DNA of 64,000 nt, from assembly GCF_009856605.1 (NCBI RefSeq), contig NZ_CP047242.1, forward strand, positions 4,346,001-4,410,000. The letters run 5' to 3'. Positions 8,745 through 17,306 of this stretch are shown here, piece by piece. The notes under the pieces were generated by a model. That model searched no databases and had not been told where the DNA came from. It saw nothing but the letters and a program-made list of their open reading frames with translations. How positions within the stretch are numbered: position 1 is the first letter of the stretch; every line of letters begins with the position of its first letter. Position numbers and translations under genes: made by a program. Source of the stretch: Trichormus variabilis 0441 (GTDB lineage: Bacteria; Cyanobacteriota; Cyanobacteriia; Cyanobacteriales; Nostocaceae).

Positions 8745-10061
8745 TTAATTTAAATTATGTTTCCAACTGCTTAAATCTGCTAAGGAGCGATCGCGATAAC
8801 GCCCGTAACGCTCTGGTTTACTTTTGATTTTCATGCCCAAATCTGGCAGAATGCCAAAGTTAGGGGGCATTGGTTGGAAGTGTTTGGGCGAAGCGGAACT
8901 GATAAATTCTAATAATGCGCCTAACATTGTCGTCGGTGGTAACGCTAAGGGTTCTTTACCCAAAGCCAATCTGGCAGCGTTGGTTCCTGCTAACCAACCG
9001 CCTGCTGCTGCTGCTGTATAACCTTCTGTACCAATTAATTGTCCAGCAGCCAATAATGTGGGACGTTGCTTAAACTGTAGGGTGGGTAGCATTAATTGGG
9101 GTGCATTGATAAATGTGTTGCGGTGCATAACTCCCAACCTTACAAACTCCGCCTTTTCCAAGCCGGGGATCATTTGAAATACGCGTTTTTGTTCACCCCA
9201 ACGCAGATTAGTTTGAAACCCTACCATATTCCACAATTGACCGGCTTTATCTTCTTGTCGTAACTGTACCACCGCATAGGGACGTTCCCCAGTCCGACTG
9301 TCAGATAAGCCCACTGGCTTCACGGGGCCGTAGCGCATGGTATCTTCTCCTCGTTGCGCTAACTCTTCAATGGGGAGACAGGCTTCAAAAAACTTGGCTG
9401 TTTCCCGTTCAAAGTCTTTAAGTTCTGTTTGTTCGGCTTTGCAGAGTTCTTCTCGAAACCGCAGATACTGTTCCTTATTCATCGGACAGTTGAGATAGGC
9501 GGCTTCACCTTTGTCATAGCGGGAAGCCATAAAAGCAATATCGCGGTTAATGGAATCGCCGACAATGATGGGACTAGCCGCATCAAAAAAGCTCATGTAT
9601 TCCATCCCCGTGAAGCGGTGCAAATCTGCCGCCAAGTCGGGACTAGTCAATGGCCCGGTAGCTAACACCACAATCCCTTCAGGAATGGCAGGGACTTCAC
9701 TACGGCGAAATTCCACTAGGGGGTGGCTAGCAAGAGTTTGAGTTAAATCTTGACCAAATTGACCCCGATCTACTGCCAGTGCGCCACCTGCGGGTACTGC
9801 GTGTTCATCTGCTTTGGCAATGACCACAGAACCCAGTTGGCGTAATTCTTCGTGTAGTAATCCCGCCGCGCGATCGCTTGCCATTGCCCCAAAGGAGTTA
9901 CTACATACCAACTCTGCCAAATGTTCTGTATGATGAGCAGGGCTGAAACGTTTGGGACGCATCTCATGCAAAATTACTGGCACTCCAGCCTGGGCGATTT
10001 GCCATGCTGCTTCTGTCCCAGCTAGTCCACCTCCAATGACTTGTATCGGTTGTTGATCCAT
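8745..10061 (-). CDS. trmFO: methylenetetrahydrofolate--tRNA-(uracil-5-)-methyltransferase TrmFO
   Basis: 438 residues, the normal length. This folate- and FAD-dependent enzyme makes m5U54 in the T-loop of tRNA using methylenetetrahydrofolate. Visible features are the N-terminal FAD dinucleotide motif [11 protein letters not shown] (10-20), the active-site Cys53 in [10 protein letters not shown], and the C-terminal FAD-binding segment [17 protein letters not shown]. Family members were formerly named Gid. It is a single-gene unit. Confidence 0.96.
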   Translation of the reverse strand: MDQQPIQVIGGGLAGTEAAWQIAQAGVPVILHEMRPKRFSPAHHTEHLAELVCSNSFGAMASDRAAGLLHEELRQLGSVVIAKADEHAVPAGGALAVDRGQFGQDLTQTLASHPLVEFRRSEVPAIPEGIVVLATGPLTSPDLAADLHRFTGMEYMSFFDAASPIIVGDSINRDIAFMASRYDKGEAAYLNCPMNKEQYLRFREELCKAEQTELKDFERETAKFFEACLPIEELAQRGEDTMRYGPVKPVGLSDSRTGERPYAVVQLRQEDKAGQLWNMVGFQTNLRWGEQKRVFQMIPGLEKAEFVRLGVMHRNTFINAPQLMLPTLQFKQRPTLLAAGQLIGTEGYTAAAAGGWLAGTNAARLALGKEPLALPPTTMLGALLEFISSASPKHFQPMPPNFGILPDLGMKIKSKPERYGRYRDRSLADLSSWKHNLN

Positions 10062-10231
10062 AATTCAATACCCAATTTTACCCAGTTGTAGTTTGCTGGG
10101 AGTGCATATCACCAATATAAATGATACTGTTTGTCAGTCGGGCTTTTATCACTAGTTTATAAATACAGGTGATCACCTATACTGGGCGTTCTGCGATCGC
10201 TAAAGGCTTATTATTTATTTTCTTGCTTTAG

Positions 10232-10870
10232 CTAGCGTTGACGTAGCTTAATAAAAACACGCTTAAATTTTTCAAAATCTTCTACACTAAGTTCTGTCTG
10301 TTGCCACGATTTCCGTGTCATTAAACGCTCAAACCAATCTTGCAAATTGGGGTAGTTACTAAAACTAATCCCTAATTTCGGCAACAAAGATAAATCGGTT
10401 CCAGCCACAATATCAGCTAAGGTCAACTGTTCTCCACCATAATAAGATTCGTTATCTAAAGATTCTGATAAAAATCCCAAGACTTTATTTATATGCTCAT
10501 AGGCCTGCAAGAATTTTGCCGAATTTTTCTCCTCAAAAATCAAGGAAATCATTTTTGGTAATAGTTCATTTGTTGCCACCATCTGTACCATTCTGACTTT
10601 TGCTAAAGACTCAGATTCTTTAGGTAACAGTGCAGGTGTAGGGTATTTAGATTCCAAATAGTCCATGATTGCTAGAGATTCAATTACCCGAAAACCATCA
10701 TCTAATATGACGGGAATATGATGAAATGGGTTGATTTCTACAAATTCAGGTTGCAGTTGATCGCCATCTAAGCTCATGAGTATTGGCTCAAATGTAATTT
10801 CTTTTTCTAGTAAGGTACGCCATACACGACGAGCCATAGGTGAACGATGATTGTAGTAGAATTTGAGCAT
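10232..10870 (-). CDS. glutathione S-transferase
   Basis: 212 residues. The N-terminal thioredoxin-like domain (1-78) carries the glutathione-contact motifs HIPVI and VIESLAI. The C-terminal helical domain (about 85-205) carries the N-capping motif LTLADIVAGTD. The Ser at YYNHRSPMARRV is the likely catalytic region. It presumably conjugates or isomerises an electrophilic or xenobiotic substrate. It is the last gene of an operon with a hotdog thioesterase and a disrupted tautomerase, under a TetR gene. A GACC-N4-GGTT operator-like site lies 22 bases before its start. Confidence 0.9.
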   Translation of the reverse strand: MLKFYYNHRSPMARRVWRTLLEKEITFEPILMSLDGDQLQPEFVEINPFHHIPVILDDGFRVIESLAIMDYLESKYPTPALLPKESESLAKVRMVQMVATNELLPKMISLIFEEKNSAKFLQAYEHINKVLGFLSESLDNESYYGGEQLTLADIVAGTDLSLLPKLGISFSNYPNLQDWFERLMTRKSWQQTELSVEDFEKFKRVFIKLRQR

Positions 10871-10892
10871 ACACTTTTATTCCTCAAAAAAA

Positions 10893-10904
10893 GACCGATG
10901 GGTT
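10893..10904 (-). promoter_or_regulatory. possible TetR operator, site 3
   Basis: GACCGATGGGTT fits GACC-N4-GGT(C) with one mismatch, 22 bases upstream of the glutathione S-transferase start. It resembles sites at 11395 and 13362 in both sequence and distance to the start codon. Confidence 0.45.
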
Positions 10905-10933
10905 TGTAAGAAAATAAAAAAATCCTAAAAACT

Positions 10934-11374
10934 TTATTCATTATTTAATTTAGTAATATTTAAATATTTTTGCTGTAATTCATCTGGGATTCTCACTGGA
11001 CGACCATTTTGTAAATTTACAAAAGCACCCTTCTGTTGAGCAACTGCTGCTAGTTGATTGTTTGCTAAAATCTCTGCTTGGACTGTCCATTTTAATCGTC
11101 CCAAATTACTTGCCCATAAGCGTCCAATTACTTGATCAATTAACTTAATGGGACGTTTATATTCAATTTCTGTCCCAGTAAGTATGGGTACATATCCTTG
11201 CTCAATTTGTTGATGAATGGGAAAATGTTCTTCTAGAAATTTTAAACGTAAATCTTCTAGCCACTTAATATACACAATGTTGCTGACAATTCCAGCAAAG
11301 TCAATTTCATAAGTTCTTACAGGTATTTGCAAGGTTACTTCTAATGCTCTATGTGAGTTATTTACTGTTAGCAT
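10934..11374 (-). CDS. acyl-CoA thioesterase, 4-hydroxybenzoyl-CoA thioesterase-like hotdog
   Basis: 146 residues, a single hotdog fold. The motif RTYEIDFAGIVSNIVYIKWLEDLR (20-43) matches the 4HBT signature, with catalytic Asp25 and with GIVSN replacing the usual GHVNN. The C-terminal half has the conserved strand sequence QQKGAFVNLQNGRP. It should hydrolyse a small or aromatic acyl-CoA. The gene lies between the disrupted tautomerase and the glutathione S-transferase in one operon; together they suggest handling of an aromatic or electrophilic compound, which is inference. An operator-like site is 20 bases before its start. Confidence 0.85.
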   Translation of the reverse strand: MLTVNNSHRALEVTLQIPVRTYEIDFAGIVSNIVYIKWLEDLRLKFLEEHFPIHQQIEQGYVPILTGTEIEYKRPIKLIDQVIGRLWASNLGRLKWTVQAEILANNQLAAVAQQKGAFVNLQNGRPVRIPDELQQKYLNITKLNNE

Positions 11375-11394
11375 AGTTACTCCTGTTTATTTAA

Positions 11395-11406
11395 GACCTT
11401 TTGGTC
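11395..11406 (-). promoter_or_regulatory. possible TetR operator, site 2
   Basis: GACCTTTTGGTC has GACC/GGTC arms. It is 20 bases upstream of the thioesterase start, and the minus-strand flank repeats the ACCGACC context seen at the tetR promoter. Confidence 0.55.
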
Positions 11407-11421
11407 GGTTTCTGCACAAAA

Positions 11422-11449
11422 AATAAACTATCTTTGAAGATAGTTTATT
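11422..11449. terminator. perfect 13-bp inverted repeat
   Basis: AATAAACTATCTT (11422-11434) and AAGATAGTTTATT (11437-11449). It lies 10 bases after the tautomerase stop, with a following A/T-rich tract on the minus strand. It may be a weak terminator or processing hairpin within the operon. Confidence 0.6.
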
Positions 11450-11831
11450 CATGAAACTTTAAACTTCTACCTTGTAGCTAAGATTTAGCTCATCTCCAGG
11501 CACTCCCCTAATACCCCAATTTTGTTTGGGAATTTCCAAAAGTGTAATTTCGATATCATAAACTGAAATTTGCAATTGCTCGTTAATTTTTCTAATAATA
11601 TCTTGTAGTAGCTGTTTTTTCGTCTCTACTGAACGCCCCTCAAACATAATAATTTCAATAATTAGATAATTTTCTGTTCTATCAGATGGATAGTAGAAAT
11701 CTACTTTATCTAATGGGAAGAATCGATGAAATTTCTTCTCAGTACTAATCTGTAAAACTTCAATTAAAGAGGTATGGAGAATATTTGATAGCTCTGTTTT
11801 AATTGGGTTTAGTTTTGCTGCTAAGAGATTA

Positions 11832-12726
11832 TTTATAAAGTAAATCTTTAGGAGACAAGACGACGTAGCATAATTCTAGTCATAACAGCATATATGGCTG
11901 CTTCGCTCATTTCGGTAAGACGCTCATAATCTTTACTAAGACGATGGTATTGGTTAAACCACCCAAATGTTCTTTCTACTACCCAACGTTTAGGCAAAAC
12001 TTGAAATTCTTGTTCAGTACGCCGTATGACTTCAACATGAGCTTGGATCATCAACCAAACACAGAGTGCAAATTTATCACCGTCGTAACCAGAATCAACC
12101 CACATAACTTTAACTTTTTCCAGTAATTCCGGGCGTTCTTCTAGCAATTCCATGAGTGCGTAAGCAGCAAGTACTCGTTCTGGGGCGTTTGCTTCACTGA
12201 CAACGACTTTTAACAAAAGTCCTAGACTATCAACCAAAGTCTGCCGCTTTCTGCCCTTTACCTTTTTACATCCGTCAAAACCGTACACATCCCCTTTTTT
12301 TGGTCGGTCTTGACCGACTGACTGTCTGCGGCGATCGCAGTTGGTTGTGTTGATTTGCCTAACTTTGAGCGAACTTGACCACGCAATGTATGATTTAATT
12401 TTTCCCAAACTCCCTTGCGCTGCCATTTCCTGTAGTAGCTGTATACCGTTGAGCTTGGTGGGAAGTCCCCTGGAAGCATATTCCATTGACATCCTGTTTT
12501 CAAATGATAATAGATGGCATTGCATATTTCACGCATATCTGTTGTGCGTGGATGTCCTCCAGTTTTTGCTGGTGGAATCAACTCAGACAGAATTTCCCAC
12601 TCTATATCAGTTAAGTCTGTGGGGTAAGACTTTCGAGCCATGAGCAACTATGTAAATACACTGTTTATGAAGTATTTTATCGTTACCGTAACTCCTTTTC
12701 TCTCGCTTTTAGATTTACTTTATAAA
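11832..12726 (-). mobile_element. IS5-family insertion sequence, 895 bp
   Basis: Perfect 16-bp terminal inverted repeats: TTTATAAAGTAAATCT at 11832-11847 and its reverse complement at 12711-12726. The target duplication is TA (11830-11831 and 12727-12728), supported by restoration of the tautomerase frame on removal. It carries one transposase split into two overlapping frames. The intact ends and frames suggest a recent insertion. Among IS5 subgroups, a two-frame layout with a short TA duplication resembles the IS427 group. Confidence 0.9.
11848..12641 (-). CDS. IS5-family transposase, two frames joined by -1 frameshift
   Basis: Frame A runs from the ATG at 12641 (MARKSYPTDLTDIEWEIL, the usual IS5-type N-terminus; a TTG lies two codons earlier) to a stop at 12258. 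Frame B continues to 11848. They overlap at A AAA AAG (12300-12294 on the minus strand), a classic -1 slippery heptamer, followed by GGG. The fused product has about 264 residues. DDE residues are the Asp in AIAADSQSV (frame A), the Asp in VMWVDSGYDG and the Glu in VVERTFGWFNQYHRL (frame B). It should bind the 16-bp ends and cut and paste the element. Confidence 0.88.
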
Positions 12727-12746
12727 TAGCCTCTAAACCATAAACT

Positions 12747-13352
12747 TTAATTTGTACCATGAATTTTTAGGATATTTTCTGTGTAATGATTCAGATGATT
12801 CACTGCCCTTTGCATATAAATCGTATCGTCATAAAGCTGACTCATCATAATTGCACCTTCTAAAGTTGCAACTATGATAGTGGCAATTTCCTCAGTATTG
12901 ACATGAGGCTGAATTTCTCCTCTCTCAATTCCCGTTTGAATGATTCGTCGAATCATATTCAGCCAAGAGTTCATCGCTTGTTGAGTGCGTTCCCGTAAAG
13001 CTGGATGTGTATCATCACTTTCCACAGCCGTGTTTAGTAACGGACATCCTCCGGTGATGGGTGGGTTTTCCGCAAAACTACTAAAGACTTGAATTAGTGC
13101 TTGTACACGTTCTATAGCATGACGTTTACTACGCAATGCCATTCTATAGTGTTTGCTGATGGAGGCGATCGCATAATCAAAAGCCTGTAGTGCTAATTCA
13201 TCTTTGCTGTGGAAGTGATTGTAAATTCCTCCTTTTTGCAATCCAGTTACACGCATGATGTCAGAAATAGACGAACCAGCGTATCCCTGCTGGTTAAACA
13301 GTTCCGCCGCTTGTTGGAGAATTCGGGTTTTTGTTTCTTCGCCTTTAGACAT
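12747..13352 (-). CDS. TetR/AcrR-family transcriptional repressor
   Basis: 201 residues. N-terminal helix-turn-helix (about 8-55): TKTRILQQAAELFNQQGY, then SISDIMRVTGLQKGGIYNHF. The ligand-binding domain contains GGCPLLNTAVESDD (about 101-114), a segment frequent in AcrR-type regulators of electrophile and xenobiotic genes. A palindrome GACCAGTTGGTC lies 10 bases before its start, suggesting autorepression. Its stop overlaps the start of the (now disrupted) tautomerase gene by 14 bases. It probably controls the tautomerase-thioesterase-glutathione S-transferase operon. Confidence 0.9.
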   Translation of the reverse strand: MSKGEETKTRILQQAAELFNQQGYAGSSISDIMRVTGLQKGGIYNHFHSKDELALQAFDYAIASISKHYRMALRSKRHAIERVQALIQVFSSFAENPPITGGCPLLNTAVESDDTHPALRERTQQAMNSWLNMIRRIIQTGIERGEIQPHVNTEEIATIIVATLEGAIMMSQLYDDTIYMQRAVNHLNHYTENILKIHGTN

Positions 13353-13361
13353 CTTTTTACC

Positions 13362-13373
13362 GACCAGTTGGTC
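13362..13373 (-). promoter_or_regulatory. probable TetR operator, site 1
   Basis: GACCAGTTGGTC has GACC/GGTC arms and is centred 15 bases before the tetR ATG, overlapping the expected ribosome-binding/start region. Confidence 0.65.
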
Positions 13374-13493
13374 TGATTGAGAATAACATATTGACTATTG
13401 GAAAGTCTAGGGATGGGTAATGGGTAACTGGTCGCCCTGCTTTCCACTCCCCATTACCCCTTATCTTCAGAGGGACTCCACCTTCCCCAGTTC

Positions 13494-14648
13494 CTACGCT
13501 GAGAGAGTTAAAATTTGCTCAACGACTTGGGAATCTACATCTTTGTGTTCACCTAAGTTTGCTAAACCATGTTTTTGTAAATTTTCCACAACAAGAGGAA
13601 TGGTTTCTAGTCCTACACCATAGTCAGATAGGCGAGTGCGGACACCTACAGACTCAAAGAAATTGCGAGTTTTAGCGATCGCCTCATTTACCCTTTCTTC
13701 TTCAGAACCATCGACGATGTTCCAGACTCGTTCTGCATATTGTAGGAGTTTTTGCCACTTGCGATCGCGTCTAATTGAGAGGGTGCTGGGTAAGACAATC
13801 GCCAATGTTTGAGCATGATCTAGACCATGCAATGCTGTTAACTCATGACCAATCATGTGTGTAGCCCAATCTTGGGGTACTCCTGCACCAATTAGCCCAT
13901 TGAGTGCTAAGGTTGCAGCCCATACCAAATTTGCCCTAGCATCGTAATCTGTGGGGTTAGCTAGGGTTTTTGGCCCCTCTTCAATCAAAGTTTTCAGGAT
14001 AGATTCTGCCCATCGGTCTTGCAATGGTGCATTAACTGAATAAGTCAAATACTGTTCCATCACATGGGTGTAGGCATCAACAATACCATTACCAATTTGT
14101 CTAGGCGGTAAGGAAAATGTTGTTTCTGGGTCAAGAACCGAGAAGCGAGGAAACACCAAGGGACTAGCAAAGAACAGCTTTTCTTTGGTTTCCCACTTAG
14201 TCACTACCGAGTTAGTATTCATTTCCGAACCTGTAGCTGGTAGTGTCAATACCGCCCCAAAAGGTACAGCCGCAGTCACAGGCGCTTGCTTTGCCAGTAT
14301 ATCCCAAGGATCGCCAACGAAAGGAACCGCCGCCGCAATAAATTTAGTCCCATCAACAACCGAACCACCACCAACAGCCAAGAGAAAATCGATACCTTCT
14401 TGGCGTACCAGTTCCACAGCTTGCAAAAGAGTTTCTAGATGGGGATTGGGTTCAATCCCACCAAACTCAAACACGTTCCGTCCAGTCAATGCAGATTTAA
14501 CTTGGTCGTATACACCATTGGCTTTAATGCTACCGCCACCGTAGGTAATGAGAATCTTGGCATCAGTCGGAATTTCGGCGGCAATATTAGCGATTTGACC
14601 TTTGCCAAATAAAATTTTGACTGGGTTGTAAAAAACAAAGTTTTCCAT
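13494..14648 (-). CDS. iron-containing alcohol dehydrogenase, YqhD/BDH-like
   Basis: 384 residues from the ATG at 14648. In-frame codons extend to 14726, but MENFVFYNPVKILFGKGQ is the usual start of this family. NADPH-binding motifs are GGGS (37-40) and VGGGSVVDGTKF (92-103). Metal-ligand residues correspond to those of E. coli YqhD: Asp191, His195, His264 and His278. The family reduces short aldehydes with NADPH, often in aldehyde detoxification. The ATPATGSEMN loop (about 138-144) is also typical. The gene precedes tetR in the same direction, but 141 bases with repeats separate them, so co-regulation is unproven. Confidence 0.9.
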   Translation of the reverse strand: MENFVFYNPVKILFGKGQIANIAAEIPTDAKILITYGGGSIKANGVYDQVKSALTGRNVFEFGGIEPNPHLETLLQAVELVRQEGIDFLLAVGGGSVVDGTKFIAAAVPFVGDPWDILAKQAPVTAAVPFGAVLTLPATGSEMNTNSVVTKWETKEKLFFASPLVFPRFSVLDPETTFSLPPRQIGNGIVDAYTHVMEQYLTYSVNAPLQDRWAESILKTLIEEGPKTLANPTDYDARANLVWAATLALNGLIGAGVPQDWATHMIGHELTALHGLDHAQTLAIVLPSTLSIRRDRKWQKLLQYAERVWNIVDGSEEERVNEAIAKTRNFFESVGVRTRLSDYGVGLETIPLVVENLQKHGLANLGEHKDVDSQVVEQILTLSA

Positions 14649-14829
14649 AAATGTTGAAACCAAGGAATAAAATTTTGCCTTGAGTATTGTAATCAGTTTT
14701 ACTATTTCTGCGCCTGTACCCATCAATGAGTAGGTAGTCTTCAGGAATGAGAAGCTTTACTAGCACATCTGCCGTGCTTTGAGAAAATATGAAAGACAAG
14801 GGACTTCCAGATAAAAAAATGTCCAAAAT

Positions 14830-14894
14830 GTAGGGTGCGTCAGTGCGAAAAAACCTAGCTGTAACAAGAAATTATTCATACTGACGCACCCTAC
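14830..14894. repeat. 65-bp inverted repeat element (GTAGGGTGCGTCAGT arms)
   Basis: GTAGGGTGCGTCAGT (14830-14844) pairs perfectly with ACTGACGCACCCTAC (14880-14894). A decayed relative (GTGCGGTGCGTCAGTAAGATAG) is at 40502-40525, so this is a dispersed palindromic element, perhaps MITE-like. The remaining bases between the alcohol dehydrogenase and 15000 show nothing else. Confidence 0.75.
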
Positions 14895-15000
14895 TAACCG
14901 TTAATTTGGAATAATTTATTTTTTGGTCTTCCCCAAACACAAAAAACCAGGATGATATTAAAATTACTCAGCACCACCTTAGACATTAAATCAAAAGCCA

Positions 15001-15279
15001 ATGCAGATATTTAAGGTCATAGAAGAAGCCATTACAAAACCACCCATCCCCCACGAACCACATAAGCAATCGTTGAAAGCTTGGGCTATGTATTGTCTAC
15101 GAGATAGAGGCTTTAAAGTTATTTACGCTCAAAATGCTGATTTTGCCATTGAAATCAAGGGTGGAGAAAAATTATACTTTAAAGTTTCCAATAGCCCCGT
15201 TGAGCAAAATAGCTCTTTTAGCTGGGTAGTTTGGGATAGCGCGACTAAAAACGCCAGTTTAATTCCCCAACAATCTTAA
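15001..15279 (+). CDS. small conserved-looking protein of unknown function
   Basis: 92 residues, not recognised. Soluble, with no signal or membrane segment. The order of residues DFAIEIKGGEKLYFKVSN (about 47-64) recalls the beta-strand core of PD-(D/E)XK nuclease folds (Asp, then E-x-K), but it is too short for confidence. It is divergent from the alcohol dehydrogenase and convergent with the PAS-CRP regulator. Typical codon use and an unbroken frame support a real gene. Confidence 0.55.
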   Translation: MQIFKVIEEAITKPPIPHEPHKQSLKAWAMYCLRDRGFKVIYAQNADFAIEIKGGEKLYFKVSNSPVEQNSSFSWVVWDSATKNASLIPQQS

Positions 15280-15366
15280 GCCGAGTTTTGGAGAGGTTTA
15301 GAGGTTAGGGGTGAAAAAAGAAAATTACTGAATCAGCACTCATAACTCGGCCATTCACAGAAAAAT

Positions 15367-16548
15367 TTATGCCCTATCCTCTAGCCTCTTATTAATAATC
15401 ATATGTTTCTTAGAGTCAAAACTAATCAAACCTTGTTGTTGTAACTTACCCATCAATCGTGTAATTGTCACTCTAGTAGTACAACAAGCACTAGCAATAT
15501 CCTCATGAGTGAAACGTACACTTAGGCGAGTCCCTTCTCCTATAGGTTCACCAATTTCTTGTTTTAAAAACTGTAATAGATGATAGAGACGATCTTCTAC
15601 TTTTCGTCTTCCAGCAATAACTAAAAAAGATTCCTTCTGCTGTAATTGCTGATTTATTTTCGGTAGCAGGTTATGACTCAGCATCTGGGAAACAGCTATT
15701 TCTGCAAAATTGATTGATACTAATTCCACCTCAGAAAGAGCCGTAGCTTGATAGATAGGTAAACTAGTCATACTAGAGCCAAATACCATGTGTGTTTTGA
15801 CTAAACCCATTAATACTTCTTCACCTGTCTCACAAAAAGTACTCAGCTTGACTAAACCTTGGCGAACATACCAAATAACTAAAGGATTAAGGGGGATATT
15901 CTCTCCTTTAGCATATACGTATACTGAACGGTTTTGACTAAGATAATTTTCATGATTGACTAAGCCTAAATTTTGCTGTTGATTTTCATTAATGTGACTT
16001 AACAACCAGTGCAGAGATTTTATTTTACCGTTTTGGCTACGAACTACAGATATTGTTAGAAGCGCATCAAAAGACTCACCATGAAATTGGTGTAAGCGTA
16101 CTATTAACTTTTTAGCCTTATCGGTCTGGAATAATTGATTGAGTTCACAGCGAAAGCTTTCCCTTTCTTCGAGGCGAATAAAATTAATTATTGACCTATC
16201 CACTAGTATATGTTTTGGTGCATTGAATAAATTTGCCGCAGTCAGGTTAGCTTCTTGAATAATTCCCTCTGCATTAGTTACTAAATAACCATCTGGTGCA
16301 AACTCAAACAAATCATGGTAGTGTTGGCGTTCTGCTTCTAATAAACTGCGTGTTTGTATAAGTTCCTCATTTTGATGATAAAGTTCTTCTGCCGCCATCT
16401 GTACTAGCTTGGAGTTACTATAAAGCTCTTTAAAAGCCTGTGGTAGTAAATCTGGCGGAATCCAAGGCAACACGCTAGCAGTTTGGTACAAATCTGCTAG
16501 TTGTTTATGTAATGCTTCTGCCCGTTGGATAAATAATTCTATATTCAC
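15367..16548 (-). CDS. PAS domain-CRP/FNR-family transcription regulator
   Basis: 393 residues. An N-terminal helical part (1-75) contains a coiled-coil-like Glu/Gln-rich helix. A PAS domain follows (about 76-190, LFEFAPDGYLVTNAEGIIQEANLTA). Then a CRP-like sensor domain (about 205-300) and a winged helix-turn-helix (about 320-390) with RVTITRLMGKLQQQGLI, which closely resembles the recognition helix of CRP and NtcA. No metal or haem ligand is obvious in the PAS domain. It presumably couples an unknown small-molecule or redox signal to transcription. A PAS-CRP fusion is less common than plain CRP proteins. Its targets are unknown. Confidence 0.8.
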   Translation of the reverse strand: MNIELFIQRAEALHKQLADLYQTASVLPWIPPDLLPQAFKELYSNSKLVQMAAEELYHQNEELIQTRSLLEAERQHYHDLFEFAPDGYLVTNAEGIIQEANLTAANLFNAPKHILVDRSIINFIRLEERESFRCELNQLFQTDKAKKLIVRLHQFHGESFDALLTISVVRSQNGKIKSLHWLLSHINENQQQNLGLVNHENYLSQNRSVYVYAKGENIPLNPLVIWYVRQGLVKLSTFCETGEEVLMGLVKTHMVFGSSMTSLPIYQATALSEVELVSINFAEIAVSQMLSHNLLPKINQQLQQKESFLVIAGRRKVEDRLYHLLQFLKQEIGEPIGEGTRLSVRFTHEDIASACCTTRVTITRLMGKLQQQGLISFDSKKHMIINKRLEDRA

Positions 16549-17090
16549 TGTAGATGCCCACGACTTGATGACAGAAGTTAGTCAGTCAGATTTAATGCAC
16601 TAATTTAAACAGGAATAACAGCACCTCTGGCACTGCCAATTGCAAATTTAATGGTCAATAAAATTGATAATTCAAATATTACTCAAAGGCTAAATTCATA
16701 AAATATTTTTAATAAGTATTCAAACCTGGAAAGATATTAATAATATGGGAAATGTGTCCGTATTATTTTGGAAGTATAACTATTAATAATGCCTAGATTT
16801 GAGACTTTAAGTCATAGTATAAATTAGCTTTTTTAAAGGATAAATTTACAGATAAGCCGCTAAATTACCACTTTTGAATCATGATTGCCTCTATCTGTGG
16901 TTGGATAATTCACCAAAGTTAGTAAAATATCAAGTTATGAGATAGTGCTGCTTTTTTAGTAAGTAATCGGCACACCCTGGGCAATTATTAATTTTTAAGA
17001 ATTAGTGCGCCTATTTATCAGCGTACCTACTCGTTTATGGTCTTACGTCCGCCGCTAGCATCAAAACTGTTAACACTATAGAGATAGGTC

Positions 17091-17161
17091 AGGTGTAAAT
17101 GTTTAAAATCCTTACACCCTTACACCCAATTCCAATAGACAACCTGGGTGCGTAAATCTTG
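17091..17161. repeat. dispersed repeat copy 2
   Basis: Shares with 49955-50040 the order GTTTAAAA-CTTACACCCTTACACCC and, at the far end, CTGGG(T/C)GCGTAA. A shorter relative is at 7403-7450. Confidence 0.6.
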
Positions 17162-17174
17162 TCCAAATATCATT

Positions 17175-17306
17175 ATGGTGAAAACACCTCCACAGCATCG
17201 GACAATTCCTCTACTGGAAAACGGCAACAAATTCACCTGCGATAAATTTGCGCGTCTCCATTACGCTACACCTGCCCAGAAACTAGCGGCAGTAATTAAT
17301 TCGTAA
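17175..17306 (+). pseudogene. N-terminal relic of a Uma2-family nuclease gene
   Basis: A 43-codon frame reads MVKTPPQHRTIPLLENGNKF and continues with CDKFARLHYATPAQKLAAVI. This resembles the N-terminus of cyanobacterial Uma2 (DUF820) PD-(D/E)XK proteins, which carry IPPLENGD-LT--EFERRY-A-P--KKAELI. The frame stops just where the Glu of the catalytic core should come, and no continuation is evident. It is probably a decayed fragment. It was recognised from memory of the family, not by search. Confidence 0.45.

Larger units (their letters stand above)
11459..12760 (-). pseudogene. tautomerase-family gene split by an IS5-type element
   Basis: The N-terminal piece is 12727-12760: the ATG at 12760 reads MVQIKVYGLEA. 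The C-terminal piece is 11459-11831, reading NLLAAKLNPIKTEL onwards to LSYKVEV. Removing 11832-12726 and keeping one TA joins both into one uninterrupted 134-codon frame, the usual length of this 4-oxalocrotonate-tautomerase-like family. The C-terminal half has the family segments FHRFFPLDK, MFEGRSVE and PKQNWGIRG. The ATG overlaps the tetR stop by 14 bases, so the intact gene was translationally coupled to tetR. An internal ATG at 11647 could give only a 62-residue fragment. The intact protein lacks the Pro1 of classical 4-OT (Val2 follows Met), so its original chemistry is uncertain. Confidence 0.88.

Noticed and set aside
11459..11647. A genuine 62-residue tautomerase starting at the internal ATG
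   Set aside because: The upstream frame continues to the IS end and joins to a second part beyond it; the 62-residue protein would lack half the fold.
12341..12643. Plus-strand open frame of 100 codons inside the IS
   Set aside because: Antisense to the transposase; no homology or ribosome-binding site seen.
13413..13480. Inverted repeats GGGTAATGGG/CCCATTACCCC as a regulatory site
   Set aside because: These are STRR fragments found at many sites in the window.
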